Program-made: the position numbers and the translations under genes
Notes under the pieces: generated by a model
What the model was told of the DNA's origin: nothing
Seen by the model: the letters and a program-made list of their open reading frames with translations, nothing else
Databases searched by the model: none
Part shown: positions 45,801 through 57,900 of the stretch, piece by piece
Layout of the letters: every line of letters begins with the position of its first letter
How positions within the stretch are numbered: position 1 is the first letter of the stretch
Source of the DNA: Mytilus californianus
Taxonomy: Eukaryota > Mollusca > Bivalvia > Mytilida > Mytilidae
Direction of reading: 5' to 3'
Length of the DNA: 64,000 nucleotides
Assembly: GCF_021869535.1 (NCBI RefSeq)
Contig: NW_026262593.1
Coordinates: 55,665,318 to 55,729,317, forward strand

Positions 45801-46959
45801 AGGTCAACTAAAAAAAAATTGAAAGTTAAGAATGTACAAATGTAGGAATTCTTGAATTTATGCGGTGCTATATACCAAAAGTGACATAAAAAATATCCAA
45901 GAATGAACCAGCTGAACGTATTCTATTGCGACCTCCAACTACAAATATCGTCCCCTCCTATAAGTGCTTTAAAAAGCAGGTCACTGTGAAATATTGTGAC
46001 AAACAAGGCTTGTATAAACAACGATACTATCTATTTCTTGATCGTTTAAATGTTTGGACGTCTGAAATTGGAAGCGTTTTGCAACTGGGTTTTTTTTTTA
46101 TTCGAGCGCCGCTGTACGAATCTTATTTAGTCGAAACGTGCGTTTGACGTACCTAAACAATAAGCCTGACATATTAAATAAGCAATTTTCGTTAAAGCTC
46201 GAGATGCCTCCTTTGACAGTTTTGATTTTTTCAACTGTGTATTTTTAACTACTACATGTACATAATCTTAATACAGAGAAGTTTTCCTAATCAAACAAGG
46301 TTAGTAAATCAATTATACTGAGTACCAATAGAAACTCAACCCATACATGTTTTTCTTTCCATGTAATAAAAAAACATAAGCCCGATGGATCTTTAAAGGA
46401 AAATTAACCAACTGTTCTAAGATTTTCAAGGCTTTTAAATATATGCATACAGAATATTTCCAACAATTAACAGAACTTTCCGATTTTCAGATTTATATCG
46501 TTTACAAATTCCTTATTCTAAAAAAGATTACACTTTTGATGAACCCCTAAATCAACGGTATTCAAAGAGTACTACACATTGACAATTTTCTTTTGCAATT
46601 GGTTCAGTATTATGACGTTTGGTTGGAAATTTGTGAGATTGATTTCCACCCCTATTGGACTAAGTTTCTCTACTGAAAAAAGTTGATACCGGACAGTTAT
46701 ACAACATGTAGGCACATGTTTGAGGAAAACATTGAAAGAAAAGTTCAGTATTTATTTTTTATTAAAACTTCCTTCGAAATTTTCTTAAGGAACTTGTTCC
46801 CTACCATCATGGATTGAAGTACTAAGATAATGTCTGTAGCAAATCCACCTCATATATCCATATTTTAATGAATAAATTCATAGCGATAGTTTTGCTATGA
46901 AATTAAAAACAAAATTTCCAAACATGAAGAATGATCACTACTACTAGATTATTTATATG

Positions 46960-47320
46960 AAAATAGGAAGATTTGATATGAATGCCAATGAAACAACTCT
47001 GTAAATTCAGAAATATTGCGTGCATTTATTATTGCAATTTTTGAAAACCGAAACCAAAATGCGATATTGGTCATTGCGATTTCAGGAAAATCTCAATACG
47101 GATATTTGTATCAGTTCTTATTATTGCGATACGCACCCAATCGCATTATACGCATTATTAAAAACCTTGCAATAATTTCTGAATTTACCGTATACATCAG
47201 AGACCAAATGACGTAGACAGAAGCAACAATAGGTGACCATTCGGTCTTCAACAATCCGCAAAACCCATACCGAAAAGACAGCTATTAAAAGCCCTGCTAT
47301 GACAAAAGGTAAAACAATTC
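46960..47320 (+). repeat. Family B repeat with MITE A nested inside, copy A
   Basis: GATATGAATGCCAATGAAAC + AACTCT, then the MITE (46999-47192), then CATCAGAGACCAAATGACGT and GGTCTTCAACAATCCGCAAA. The parts read on as one family B element when the MITE is removed. The same nesting is at 53790-54145. Confidence 0.82.
46999..47192. mobile_element. MITE family A inside repeat B, copy A
   Basis: CTGTAAATTCAGAAATATTG to TTTCTGAATTTACCGTATA, with TTATTGCGATACGCACCCAA inside. Intact in both duplicates, so the insertion predates the duplication. Confidence 0.85.
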
Positions 47321-47653
47321 AATGTTATGCCTATTATTAATTGTCGTTCCTTTGTTTGATCCTCTATATATGTAAAGAAGTAGTATCTATTTATCTCAAT
47401 ATACATGTACACTCTTTCAGCAGTGTGTGCAAGCCTTTCCATTCGGTTGTCAAGTGCCTTCTAAAACACAAATGTTTATGTTTAATATATAAATCTTGAC
47501 TGTGCACAAGCGTAACGTATTAATAAAAACGAAAACGTCATACGATAGAGCAGAGTGTGTGTGTTCTGCTAAGAAATGGGAATTTTAAATCATCACGTTT
47601 GTCATGACTCCAGTTTGAAAAAAATAAAATGAAAACAACACTTTATAAACTTC

Positions 47654-48509
47654 ATGCGTCCGAAGCGCTTTTCTGAATTTACTTTCATCAGGAACGCTCA
47701 AAGCCGAAGATTTGAAAGCCAAGAATGTATAAGAACCGAAACAGTTGTTCTCTCACTAAATAATACAAAATTTGGTGACTATGTTGAACGAATCTATCCC
47801 ATCGAACTAGAGATAAAGGATACTACAGATACAGGTAAGTCTGCCTCATATCTTGACTTACATCTAGAAATTGACAATGAGGGTCGGTTGAAAACAAAAC
47901 TTTACGACAAAAGAGATGATTTCAGCTTCCCAATTGTGAACTTTCCATTTCTATGTAGCAACATTCTAGCAGCGCCTGCATACGGAGTATATATCTCCCA
48001 ATTGATACGATATTCCCGGGCTTGTGTTTCCTATCATGATTTCCTTGATAGAGGATTGCTGCTCACAAGGAAGCTATTAAACCAAGAGTTCCAAATGGTG
48101 AAGTTGAAGTCATCCCTTCGTAAATTTTACGGACGCCATCACGAGTTGGTTGACCGTTATGGAATAACCGTTTCACAGATGATATCGGATATGTTCCTTA
48201 TGTCGTAACTACAATACCTTTCCCTTTTCAAGAATGTGACTTACCGAAGTAGACTATTTACCGGATTTGTAATAACATAAGCAACTCGACGGGTGCCACA
48301 TGTGGAGCAGGATCTGCTTACCCTTCCGGAGCACCTGAGATCACCCGCAGTTTTTGGTGGGGTTCGTGTTGCTTAGTCTTTAGTTTTCTATGTTGTGTCA
48401 TCTGTACTATTATGTGTCTGTTTGTCTTTTTATTTTTGGCCATGACGTTGTCAGTTTGTTTTCGATCTATGAGTTTGACTGTCCCTCTGGTATCTTTCGT
48501 CCCTCTTTT
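47654..48509 (+). pseudogene. 5'-truncated retroelement inserted at the end of duplicate A
   Basis: An open frame to 48208 ends a reverse-transcriptase-type protein: VLSLNNTKFGDYVERIYPIE, LEIKDTTDTGKSASYLDLHL, KLYDKRDDFSFPIVNFPFLC, RKFYGRHHELVDRYGITV. The first ~30 codons are not RT but the preceding repeat H read through. The xDD catalytic motif that precedes VLSLNN in other copies is cut off. The 3' region to CCTCTTTT follows. Comparison with 54567 shows the insert to be about 47742-48509, absent from duplicate B. The family (non-LTR or Penelope-like) is not resolved by eye. Confidence 0.75.
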
Positions 48510-48537
48510 GAGGAGCTACTACCTAAAAGGACCTAAA

Positions 48538-48975
48538 AAGCCAACTCCATCTAAGGTCAACTTTGCCTGATGGAATTGAAACCTATGTTTCTAATAATAC
48601 TTGTTCATCTGTGTCCATATCTAGAAAAAAAATCGGTAGTAACCTTAATCTTTATTCGATAGGATACATGAGATGAAAGCGTTCACTGAAATGTGGGTTA
48701 GTGATTTATGTCCGTTTGTTTTGTTCACACATTGTTGTCAATATAATGGAATTATATGCTACTGTCATACAAGTGAGAGGTTTAGCTAGCTATAAAACCA
48801 GGTTTAATCCACCATTTTCTTCATGAGGAAATGCCTGTATCAAGTCATGAATATGACAGTTTTCCATTCGTTAGATGTGTTTGAACTTTTGATTTTGCCA
48901 TTTTATAAAGGACTTTCCGTTTTGAATTTCCCTTGGAGTTCGGTATTTTTGTTATTTTACTTTTTTTTAGTAAAT
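48538..48975 (+). repeat. Repeat with GGTCAACTTTGCCTGATGGA, then repeat F
   Basis: 48538-48660 matches 54590-54690; 48705-48975 is repeat F (GTTTAATCCACCATTTTCTT, GGAGTTCGGTATTTTTGTTA). Confidence 0.7.
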
Positions 48976-49724
48976 GACAAGACATCACCAGTACACTGGA
49001 AACTAAAAATAAATAACTTTGACAGATGCATTTTCTATTTTATCTTGGAGAAGGTTTTGTATACATTCTACTTCATATAAGTACCCAATCGATACACAAT
49101 TAGTATTCATTGAAATTCCTACCTTAAGCTATATTTTTTTCTATATGTTCATTGTGATTTGTATATATCTATCTGATAGTGTTAATCGGACTTTTACCTC
49201 AATTTCATTGATGATTAATACTAGTAATGTTAGGTTATTGTGATACCTGTTATTAGCTTTCAGATTCAAAGTATCTCAACATAAAATTAAATTTTAATTA
49301 GTAAAGCAGGTGAGACTTTTTATTGTATATTCTATTTGTTAAAGCTACGGTGATGTCTTAATTGAAATATGTTTCTCGTCCTATTTGTTATTCGGTATCA
49401 GTTTTTAGTTTTTCTATTTCATGTTAGAAGTATGCTACCTTTAAAAATTTGGACATATGCTATTGGTCAATATTCAAATTAGTTTTTTTCATTTTAAATT
49501 TTGAAATTTTTATTTACTCTATGAAAATACAATAAGAGTTTATTGGGTGGATGTAATGTGTGAAAAAGCTCATTAAAATTGACGATTTAGGATTTTTAGA
49601 TATTACAGCCTCGAGCATCACTAAAGAGACATTAATTGTCAAAATGAGAATCTGGTGCAGATACATTGGTACCGTTAATAGTATCACATGCATATTGTAT
49701 AATTTGTCTTCGATTGTTCCGATC
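48976..49724. other. Intergenic, partly repeat G-like, no gene
   Basis: TTAATACTAGTAATGTTAGG, GTATCTCAACATAAAATTAA and AGTAAAGCAGGTGAGACTTT near 49200-49320 recall the end of repeat G in diverged form. The remainder is plain AT-rich sequence. Confidence 0.45.
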
Positions 49725-50239
49725 TGCAAGATACCCCTTTCAAATACGGTCATACCGATATCGAATTGATAAATTATACTCCATATGTATGAATAAGCTA
49801 AAGTAACATTAAATTCAAGAAAAGGCAAATTCGCCACATTTGGCATAAATTTTCGATGGACGACTTCTGCACCAACTTGTTGCATTAAACCCCCATTCCC
49901 AAAGATAACAAGGATACTGACAACTTGTTTTATTGTTTATTCAGCATGAGAAAGTATATATAATTCAAGGGCACACATTTTGTAAATCTGAAAGTAACAA
50001 TAACACTGACGGTACCAATCTTTACTGCACCAGATTCGCATTTCGACAGCTAATATCTCTTCGGTGATGCCCGATGCCAATATAAACATTTTTTGTATTC
50101 ATGGTTTTCATTTTTTTCTAATTTGCTTTGTCCATATGCCATTTTATTTTTCTTTGTTGACATATTTGTTTGTTTTTATAGTAATTAAGATTATAACACA
50201 ATGTTGACTGATGTACCCCTAATTTTGACATTTTTACCT

Positions 50240-50960
50240 TTTTGTCTGTTTGTGTTGTTCACACATTGTTGTCAATATAATGGAATTTTTTGCTACTGTC
50301 ATACAAATGAGAGGTTTAGCTAGATATAAACCAAACGGCCCGAGAACACAGTTATTTCGTAGTGCATTTCTTTTAGACAATAAATGAAAATTAAAAAAAT
50401 CCCACCTGCGTTTTCTCAATAATATTTTTACAGTGTCGTGTACTACTTTTGGGACAGTTTATATCAAAATTATAGAAAACTTCATCAGCTCAAACTCAAA
50501 ATATGAACAATTTTATGTAAAGGGGGTCTGGAATTCTTTTGACAGCTTCAGACATACTAGTTTGTAACCTTTTTCAGCTGTACAAAATCACTACTTTACT
50601 TTAAAATTCATGACCAAAATATTTTTGCTGTGTAATTTCATCCCCCTACTTGCTATTTGAGGCATAAAACAAATAAATAAATTTGGAAGGAAAAACTTGC
50701 AACTAATACGCTGTTCACAGTAAGGACTATATTTGTAGACAACGAAAATCAAAGGACGATAACTGTGTTCTCGGACCAAACCAGGTTTAATCCACCATTT
50801 TCTACATAAGGAAATGCCTGTACCAAGTCAGGAATATGACAACTGTTTTCCATTCGTTTGATGTGTTTGAGCTTTTCATATTTGCTATTTGATAAGGGAC
50901 TTTCCGTTTTGAATTTTCCTTGGAGTTCGGTATTTTTGTTATTTAATTTTTTGTCGTTAT
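50240..50960 (+). repeat. Repeat F with nested inverted-repeat element, copy B
   Basis: The nested element is 50331-50779 (CCCGAGAACACAGTTAT to ATAACTGTGTTCTCGG). The host resumes at AAACCAGGTTTAATCCACCA, an intact junction. Confidence 0.72.
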
Positions 50961-51350
50961 ATCTGAGCAAATACTGAAATTAGACATCAGTGGAATAAAT
51001 CAAGCGAGAAAGAAGAATGCTATATACACATTATGTTTTGTTTAAAAAGCAAGATAAAGGACGACGAAAACAAAGGACTGATTCAAACTTATACTCGGGT
51101 TTAAACACATTCAGCATCAATAAAAGATAAAAGACGAATACAGAAAAGAAAAAAGAAAAGTAAAATAAGTAAATGGAAAATTGAGTTAATCGAAGTAAAA
51201 TACACGGAACTATACAATTTGTTACCTTTATAGCGTGTCTTATTTAATGCACCGATTGATAAAGAACTTTTTTCTATAAGATAAAACAAACCGCGTAATA
51301 CAATGTACAAGTTAACTGTATCTAATTTCCCTCGATTTTCTTAGAGCTTT

Positions 51351-51362
51351 ATGAATATTCAT
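51351..51362. promoter_or_regulatory. Conserved promoter palindrome, lectin gene 2
   Basis: ATGAATATTCAT in AGAGCTTTATGAATATTCAT, 197 bp before the start codon of exon 1. Flanks are nearly identical to 44220. Confidence 0.6.
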
Positions 51363-51547
51363 GACTGCTTTGTTTCCGGTCTTTGTCAAACTCATGCGAA
51401 ATATAGCCATATGTTTGATTTTGTGTATTCAGCTCTTCGAATGGAAATCTAGAATATTTCGAGAATAATGATTGGTCTTTTTTCTTAATACCAAACGCCC
51501 AGATTGATATATATCAAAATAACATTAGTTTTTCTTCATTAATGTAC

Positions 51548-51581
51548 ATGATGGATGCATATACGTTTGTGCTATTATCAG
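51548..51581 (+). CDS. Lectin gene 2 exon 1 (signal peptide start)
   Basis: Two adjacent ATG codons, then GATGCATATACGTTTGTGCT; 11 codons plus G, donor G/GTATGT. It is the copy nearest to exon 2, so taken as the default first exon, though intron 1 is then 3.76 kb. Confidence 0.75.
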
Positions 51582-54500
51582 GTATGTTTAAAACAGAAAT
51601 AATTAACGCGTATATGTTTTTAATTGTCATGCGAGCCTTTTAAATTCAATTAAATTTTTTTTTCTAAATTTGCAGAAATTGCGTTTTAAAATCTGGATTT
51701 AATTTAAAAAACATTTCTTGATGATTTTTTTTTTTCGCAATCAGTTTTTATATATATTGAAAGCTTTTTTTACCTTGCTTTGAATATGAAAATTTGGGAG
51801 ATATAATATGAATGTTTGAATAATATTATTTTGAGATGATCTGATATCTATAGACAGTGGCGGATCCAGGGGACTTAGAGGGCGTACGCCCCAGATAGAA
51901 TGAGATACAACACATTTTATTTTTCGATTTGTATCCCGCAATGTTATATACTAGTATGCTTTGAGGCAAATTTTATGTACGGGCCCATGACATCGTCTTT
52001 AGGATAAATATCAAATGCTTTTTTTGTAATTACATAAATCATGCATGCATGTTTCATAAGAACCTTTAATTTTGATTGACCGATAACAAACGAGAGCCAT
52101 TCCAAAATCATATCTTAATTTCCATTTAAATGCATCATTCACGATTGCACACGGTTTCCCTTACAACGTCACAACAAGGCAGGTATAGCAAAACAAACGA
52201 AAAGATATAACTCGTAATGTAATTGGTTTTTATATTAGAAATTTAAACACAAAATAAATTTGGTGCATCCGGCGCTTGTTTAATCTACCGTTATCAGCAA
52301 CGCTCAAACTCCAAAGTCCCGACTATACGGTATTGATTTTTCTCATTGTTGAAGGCCGTACGGTTGCCTTTTATTGCTTACATCCACTTCATTTTAGCTT
52401 TGGTGGATAGTTGTCTCATTGGCAATCATACCACATCTCCTTATTTTTATAAGGATGTATAATTACTTTAATATTACTTTAGTATTACAGGAGCTTGGGA
52501 CCAAACGGACTTAATACGAATGGTAAAATCAATCTGAGGTAAACCTGAGAAAGTTGGTCCCAAAATAATTTATAAATTCTAAATTTATCAGCAGAGAATT
52601 TTTATAAAAGTATTGAATAAATAATGTCGGAACCAAAGCACCTACTACTGAATTTGTGATACCCTCTGGAACAAACAGTCCACCAGGAGGAGTATCGAGC
52701 CAGGGATAGAAATCTGATAGAATTTTTTTTTTAAATTTAATTTGGTGCGTCCATAGCGCCTCTTTAGGATTTGTATTACGAGGAAAGGTCAACTAAAAAA
52801 AATTGAAAGTTAAGAATGTACAAATGTAGGAATACTTGAATTTATGCGGTGCTATATACCAAAAGTGACATAAAAAATATCCAAGAATTAACCAGCTGAA
52901 CGTATTCTATTGCGACCTCCAACTACAAATATCGTCCCCCCTGTAAGTGCTTTAAAAAGCAGGTCACTGTGAAATATTGTGACAAACAAGGCTTGTATAA
53001 ACAACGATACTATCTATTTCTTGATCGTTTAAATGTTTGGAATCTTAAATTGGAAACGTTTTGCAACTGTTTTTTTTTTTATTCGAGCGCCGCTGTACGA
53101 ATCTTATTTAGTCGCTACGCGCGTTTGACGTACCTAAACAATAAGCCTGACATATTAAATAAGCATTTTTCGTTAAAGCTCGAGATGCCTCCTTTGCCAG
53201 TTTTGATTTTTTCAACTGTGTATTTTAAACTACTACATAATCTTAATACAGAGAAGTTTTCCTAATCAATCAAGGTTAGTAAATCAACTATACTGAGTAC
53301 CAATAGAAACGCAACCCATACATGTTGTTTTCCATGTAATAAAAAAACATAAGCTCGATGGATCTTTAAAGGAAAATTAACCAACTGTTCTAAGATTTTC
53401 AAGGCTTTTAAATATATGCATACAGAATATTTCCAACAATAACAGAGCTTTCCGATTTTCAGATTTATACCGTTAACAAATTCCTTATTCTAAAAAAGAT
53501 TACACTTTTGATGAACGCCTAAAGCAAGGGTAATCAAAGAGTACTGCAAATTGACAATTTTCTTTTGCAATTTGTTCAGTATTATGACGTTTGGATGGAA
53601 ATAATTTGTGAAATTGATTTCCATCCCTATTAGACTAAGTTTTTCTACTGAAAAAAGTTGATACCGGACAGTTATACAACATGTAGGCACATGTTTGAGG
53701 AAAACATTGAAAGAAAAGTTCAGTATTTATTTTTTTTTTTTTTTTAAATTCCAAACATGAAGAACGATCACTACTACTAGATTATTTATATGAAAATAGG
53801 AAGATTTGATATGAATGCCAATGAAACAACTCTGTAAATTCAGAAATATTGCGTGCATTTATTATTGCAGTTTATGAAGACCGAAACCAAAATGCGATAT
53901 TGGTCATTCCGATTTCAGGAAAATCTCACTACGGATATATGTATCAGTTCTTATTATTGCGATACGCACCCAGTTACATTATACGCATTATTATAAACCT
54001 TGCAATAATTTCTGAATTTACCGTATACATCAGAGACCAAATGACGTAGACGGAAGCAACAATAGGTCACCATTCGGTCTTCAACAAACCCATACCGAAA
54101 AGACAGCTATTAAAAGCCCTACTACGACAAAAGGTAAAACAATTCAATGTTATGCCTATTGTCGTTCCTTGTTTGATCCTCTAAATATGTAAAGAAGTAG
54201 AATCTATTTATTTCAATATACATGTACACTCTTTCAACAGTGTGTGCAAGCCTTTCCATTCGGTTGTCATGGGCCTTTTAAAACACAAATGTTTATGTTT
54301 AGATAAATATAAATCTTGACTGTCCACAAGCGTAAAGTATTAATAAAAACGAAAATGTCATACGATAGAGCAAAGTGTGTGTGTTTTGCTGAGAAATGGG
54401 AGGTTTAAATCATCACGTTTGTCATAGAAATTCAGTTTGAAGAAAAAAATGAAAACAACACCTTATCAATTTCATACGTCCGAAGCGCTTTTCTGGATTT

Positions 54501-56753
54501 ACCTTCATCAGGAACGCTCAAAGCCGAAGATTTGAAAGCCAAGAATGTATAAGAACCGAAACAGTTGAGGAACTATATTACCAAAATGGACATAAAAAGC
54601 CAACCACATCTAAGGTCAACTTTGCCTGATGGAATTAAAACCTTTGTTTCTAATAATAGTTGTTCACCTGTGTCTACATCTAAATAAAGATCGATAGAAA
54701 GTATTTAACGATGCAACAAACAGATCACACCTTCCAGCAAGGTCAAGACGACCTATATCGTCCATTTGTTATGAAATTAACACTTTGAATTTCGTGCGTC
54801 CGAAGCGCTTGATTGTATTTACCGCCATCAGGAAAGCTCGATTTCGTAATTTGAAAGCCAGTTATGCGTATATACGCTGTCTTCCTAGTATTTATGTGAC
54901 CAAAAAGGACATGAACAGAATAGCAAAATTCGTCGACGGTCAACCTTGCCTGAGGGAGATAATTTATAAATCTTTAAACGAGTTATTTCAAATACATATA
55001 TGTTATAAAAGAGAGGCGAAAGATACCAAAGGAATATTCAAATTCATAAGTTGAAAATGTACTGAAAATGCCATGACAAAAACGAAAAATGATCAAAAGA
55101 CGATCAACAGTATACAAAACTCAACAATGAAAACTAATATCTGAGCAACACGTACCCCACCAAAAACCGGAGTTTGGACAATATCAATCAATGACAATAC
55201 GTGTATCAAACGTCAAAATAACAGGTAAAAAAATACAAAATGGAAGAAAACAATATAAATCAAAACCGTATCAAGAATAAACATTTTATCAAATATTTTC
55301 AAATCATATTTTTTTTACGCATATATTCTCAATTTAGGTTGTTTTGTTATTGCAAGCTGCACATTCGAATTGCTATGGCCATTGAGTAATGTTACATACA
55401 CGACAGAAATCAAACTTAATTCCCCGAATCAAGATCGATCGGCTGGATGCAATATTAAATTCGCACAAGATATGCCACCTAATTTCCAAAATCTTGCAGT
55501 TTCTACTGATGATGATCACTGGATTGATATTAGAATTGAAGACAATATTCTTTATTCAAATAAGGACTATACGTTCTCAGGCTGGTTTAAGATATCAAAT
55601 CCAAATGGTACTTTGTTTCACTACAAAAGTGATCATTATTATACAACAGGGGAATTTCTAGAACTGAAGGCAGTACTGGCGTCACCAAATATTATATTCA
55701 AGAGAAAATTAAAAACTGCCAACGAAACTGCATCTTTCGCCGTCACCTTGAGTCTTTATAACTGGCATTATTTTACATTTGGCATCGATAGAAGCAACGG
55801 CAAAATGAAAATATACCAGGATGAAAACCTTCTTGAAGAGTTTGACCACGGTTTTATGGACAACATAGATATAATGGCACCAGGTACATTGCGCATAGGC
55901 AGAAGTTTTGATGAGGTTGATTCAAACTTGAATGGAGATGTGACCTGTTTTGCATATCACATCGACAAATTTAATGTTCCGTTGTCAGACTCAGAAAACG
56001 AATGTAAGAACACTACCCCTGACGAATCATGTAAGTTGATTATAAATTTCGAAACTAATCACCATCTCGTTCTAATATTCATTTAAATACTATCAAGTAT
56101 AATGCATTTTCAATAAATTTTTCAAAATATTCTGTTTTTATGAATGGGTTAAAATAATTTTTTGATAACCCCAAATTTTCATGGGATGTACATAACGTTA
56201 AGGCATTCCAGATCTCAGAAAAGTCATCACTTAGAGATATTCTAAATACTAAATAGCCGATAGTAAAACTGGCGAGAAAAAAATTGCCCCAATAATTTAT
56301 AGCTTCAATCTACCAAAGCCTGTTATACAAAATAGCATCTTCATTCTCTGATAGAATTAGAGCATTTCAATTTGATTATAATTATTTATTCGAACATGTT
56401 TGATCAACATTTTGGTTTTAAAATCTTTTCATTTATAGGCCGTTTCTATATTGTATTTTGAAAAATCTTAAATATAAAATAATTCATTTTCAGATGTACC
56501 AATATGTCCGGACAGGAATGTGGGAACATACACATTGTCAAGTATTAATACAGGCTTGTCTAACCTCCGCACGATCAGTACGTCTACTGAGTGCTCCGTG
56601 TTCCAGTGTGGTATCGTTTGTCTAAATGCAGTGTCATGTAAATACATACAGTACGATATGACCACTGAAGGTTGTAACACATGTTATTTGCTGACGATTG
56701 GTTCCGGTAGCCTCAATTTTAATAACGGAGAGATTTTTGAATTGGGATATTGA
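51548..56753 (+). CDS. Secreted LamG/ConA-like plus PAN-like protein, gene 2
   Basis: Exons 51548-51581, 55338-56030 and 56494-56753 join in phase (328 residues). The signal peptide is MMDAYTFVLLS, then GCFVIASC. The LamG/ConA-like domain shows YTFSGWF, LFHYKSD, GTLRIGRSFDE and LNGDVTCFAYH, with the same exon phases (1 and 1) as gene 1. The PAN-like exon shows STECSVFQCGIVCL, CKYIQYDMTTEGCNTC and ends ELGY. Sequons include NVT, NET and NTT. Exon 1 at 44419 is an alternative first exon. Function is unknown: recognition or adhesion outside the cell is an inference from the domains. AATAAA at 57445-57450 may end the transcript. Confidence 0.82.
52318..52455 (-). repeat. Family B repeat, minus, copy B
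   Basis: Counterpart of 45345-45490: TCATTGTTGAAGGCCGTACG, GTGGATAGTTGTCTCATTGG. Confidence 0.75.
53790..54145 (+). repeat. Family B repeat with MITE A nested, copy B
   Basis: Counterpart of 46960-47320. The nested MITE is 53832-54026 and ends TTTCTGAATTTACCGTATA as in copy A. About 10 bases (ATCCGC region) are missing after CTTCAACAA. Confidence 0.8.
54460..54900 (+). repeat. Repeat H and GGTCAACTTTGCC repeat fragments
   Basis: 54460-54567 is repeat H (CGTCCGAAGCGCTTTTCTGG). 54590-54690 matches 48538-48660. 54785-54870 is a second, diverged repeat H (GTGCGTCCGAAGCGCTTGAT). Confidence 0.7.
55005..55175 (-). mobile_element. Retroelement 3' fragment, in gene 2 intron 1
   Basis: AGAGAGGCGAAAGATACCAA, GGAATATTCAAATTCATAAG and GCAACACGTACCCCACCAAA are the complement of the tail at 62330-62515. 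It ends ~160 bp before exon 2. Confidence 0.75.
55338..56030 (+). CDS. Lectin gene 2 exon 2 (LamG/ConA-like domain)
   Basis: Acceptor TCAATTTAG, donor T/GTAAGT; two bases, 230 codons, one base. It starts CFVIASCTFELLWPLSNVTY and runs through the jellyroll domain. It is outside the segmental duplication and present once. Confidence 0.87.
56494..56753 (+). CDS. Lectin gene 2 exon 3 (PAN-like domain)
   Basis: Acceptor TTCATTTTCAG. VPICPDRNVGTYTLSS, TECSVFQCGIVCLNAVSC, TCYLLTIGSG, TGA at 56751. Six cysteines are shared with gene 1; one adjacent Cys of gene 1 is Gly here. Confidence 0.85.
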
Positions 56754-57629
56754 AGCAAAAAAACATTTTTATCACAATAGTTACCGTGTATGATGTTTTA
56801 CAGTGGGACACAAAATTGCATGACATAAGTATATTTGATTCAACCACAAAAATAATAATCATCAACATATGGCGCAACCACGAATTTAACTGCATAAAGC
56901 AGAAGCTGCTCCTAACGTTTATATGTATTTATACATCCATTACTTTCAAACGTTTAGGCTTGAACGTTCCTGATGAAGGTATATCTAGAATAGAACTTCG
57001 GACAGACGAAATTCATCAAGTGTTAAATTTTCTTTTTTGTATATACATAACCATTATCCTTGATTTAACGTTAGGTTTCTAATTTCACTTTTTTCAACCT
57101 ATCAGACATAAATACTAATTCGCAATTGCATACAACTTTACTTCGGTGATTATGCAATAATTTTTTCACTTTAAAAAATCTGAAGGCAAAAGGTTAGCGA
57201 CAAAATGTTCACATCAAAAACTATTTGATCATCAACAAAAAAATTATATAAATTCAAACAATACACACATACTTATTCGGCTTAATGCAAATTTCGTAAA
57301 ATGGTTGGAAATTAGTTTCATACTTGTTCAACAAATTCCATGTTGATACTATAACTTTGACTATATTAGTCATGCTAGTACATTTCAGTGTTCATGTGCC
57401 CATTCATGTTAACATATGTCTACATTCTTATGTTATTTTTTTAAAATAAATATTGTCTTAACTGATTTTAATAGAAGTAAATAAACTCAGTTAAGATACC
57501 AGGATATAAATTGTATATGCCAGACGCGAGTTTGTTCTAATTCTTTAGTGAGTTGTGTTGTATGTCTGTGATGTGTGTTTATACAATTTTCACTGCTGGA
57601 TCCCATTTATTGTCACATTAACCAATTAT
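56754..57629. other. 3' flank of lectin gene 2
   Basis: It contains the AATAAA at 57445-57450. The 110-codon frame at 56750-57082 has no recognisable similarity. No bounded repeat. Confidence 0.5.
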
Positions 57630-57900
57630 GTCTGTATGGGTTGCTTAACTAATTTTGTCAATATACCGGAACTATACACAACTGTCATACAAGAGGGATG
57701 TTTTAGCTAGCTACAAAACCAGTTTTAACCCACCGTTTTCTTTGAAAAATTACAGTACCAAGATCATGAATATGACAGTTGTTTTTCATTTGTTCCGTTG
57801 GTTGACATAGTCTAACGTTTGATTTTGTCAGATTTTATGGAACTCCCCCCGTATTGAGTTTACCCTGGAGCATGGAATTTCGTTAATATTATTCTTTAAC
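57630..57900 (+). repeat. Dispersed repeat F, diverged
   Basis: CATACAAGAGGGATGTTTTA, GCTAGCTACAAAACCAGTTT and TATGACAGTTGTTTTTCATT; strongly diverged from the 48705 copy. Confidence 0.65.

Larger units (their letters stand above)
42666..47741. repeat. Segmental duplication, copy A
   Basis: The sequence from CTGCAAGATATCCCTTTCAA to AACCGAAACAGTTG corresponds collinearly to 49725-54567, with point differences and a few indels. It carries the lectin-type promoter and first exon (44419), repeat F with its nested insert (43271-43720), the GGATCCAGG foldback (44727-44918), repeats B, H and others, and the MITE at 46999. Immediately after it copy A has the retroelement insertion at 47742. Confidence 0.88.
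49725..54567. repeat. Segmental duplication, copy B
   Basis: Collinear with 42666-47741. Main differences: repeat F is complete after its insert (50780-50960), the GGATCCAGG foldback is deleted to its left end (near 51890), short deletions occur near 53735-53755, and no retroelement follows the junction at 54567. The upstream half of lectin gene 2 lies within this copy. Confidence 0.88.

Noticed and set aside
45502-45807. Minus-strand frame conserved in both duplicates (also 52529-52792) as an exon
   Set aside because: It lies in a dispersed repeat, and conservation is explained by the recent duplication. No partner exons were found.
47654-48208. 184-codon frame as an intact gene
   Set aside because: It is a fusion of repeat H read-through and a truncated reverse-transcriptase tail lacking its catalytic motif.
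42666-54567. Treating the whole duplication as certain biology
   Set aside because: Mussel haplotypes differ strongly, so a tandem assembly of two haplotypes could look like this. I kept the duplication as seen but not as proven.
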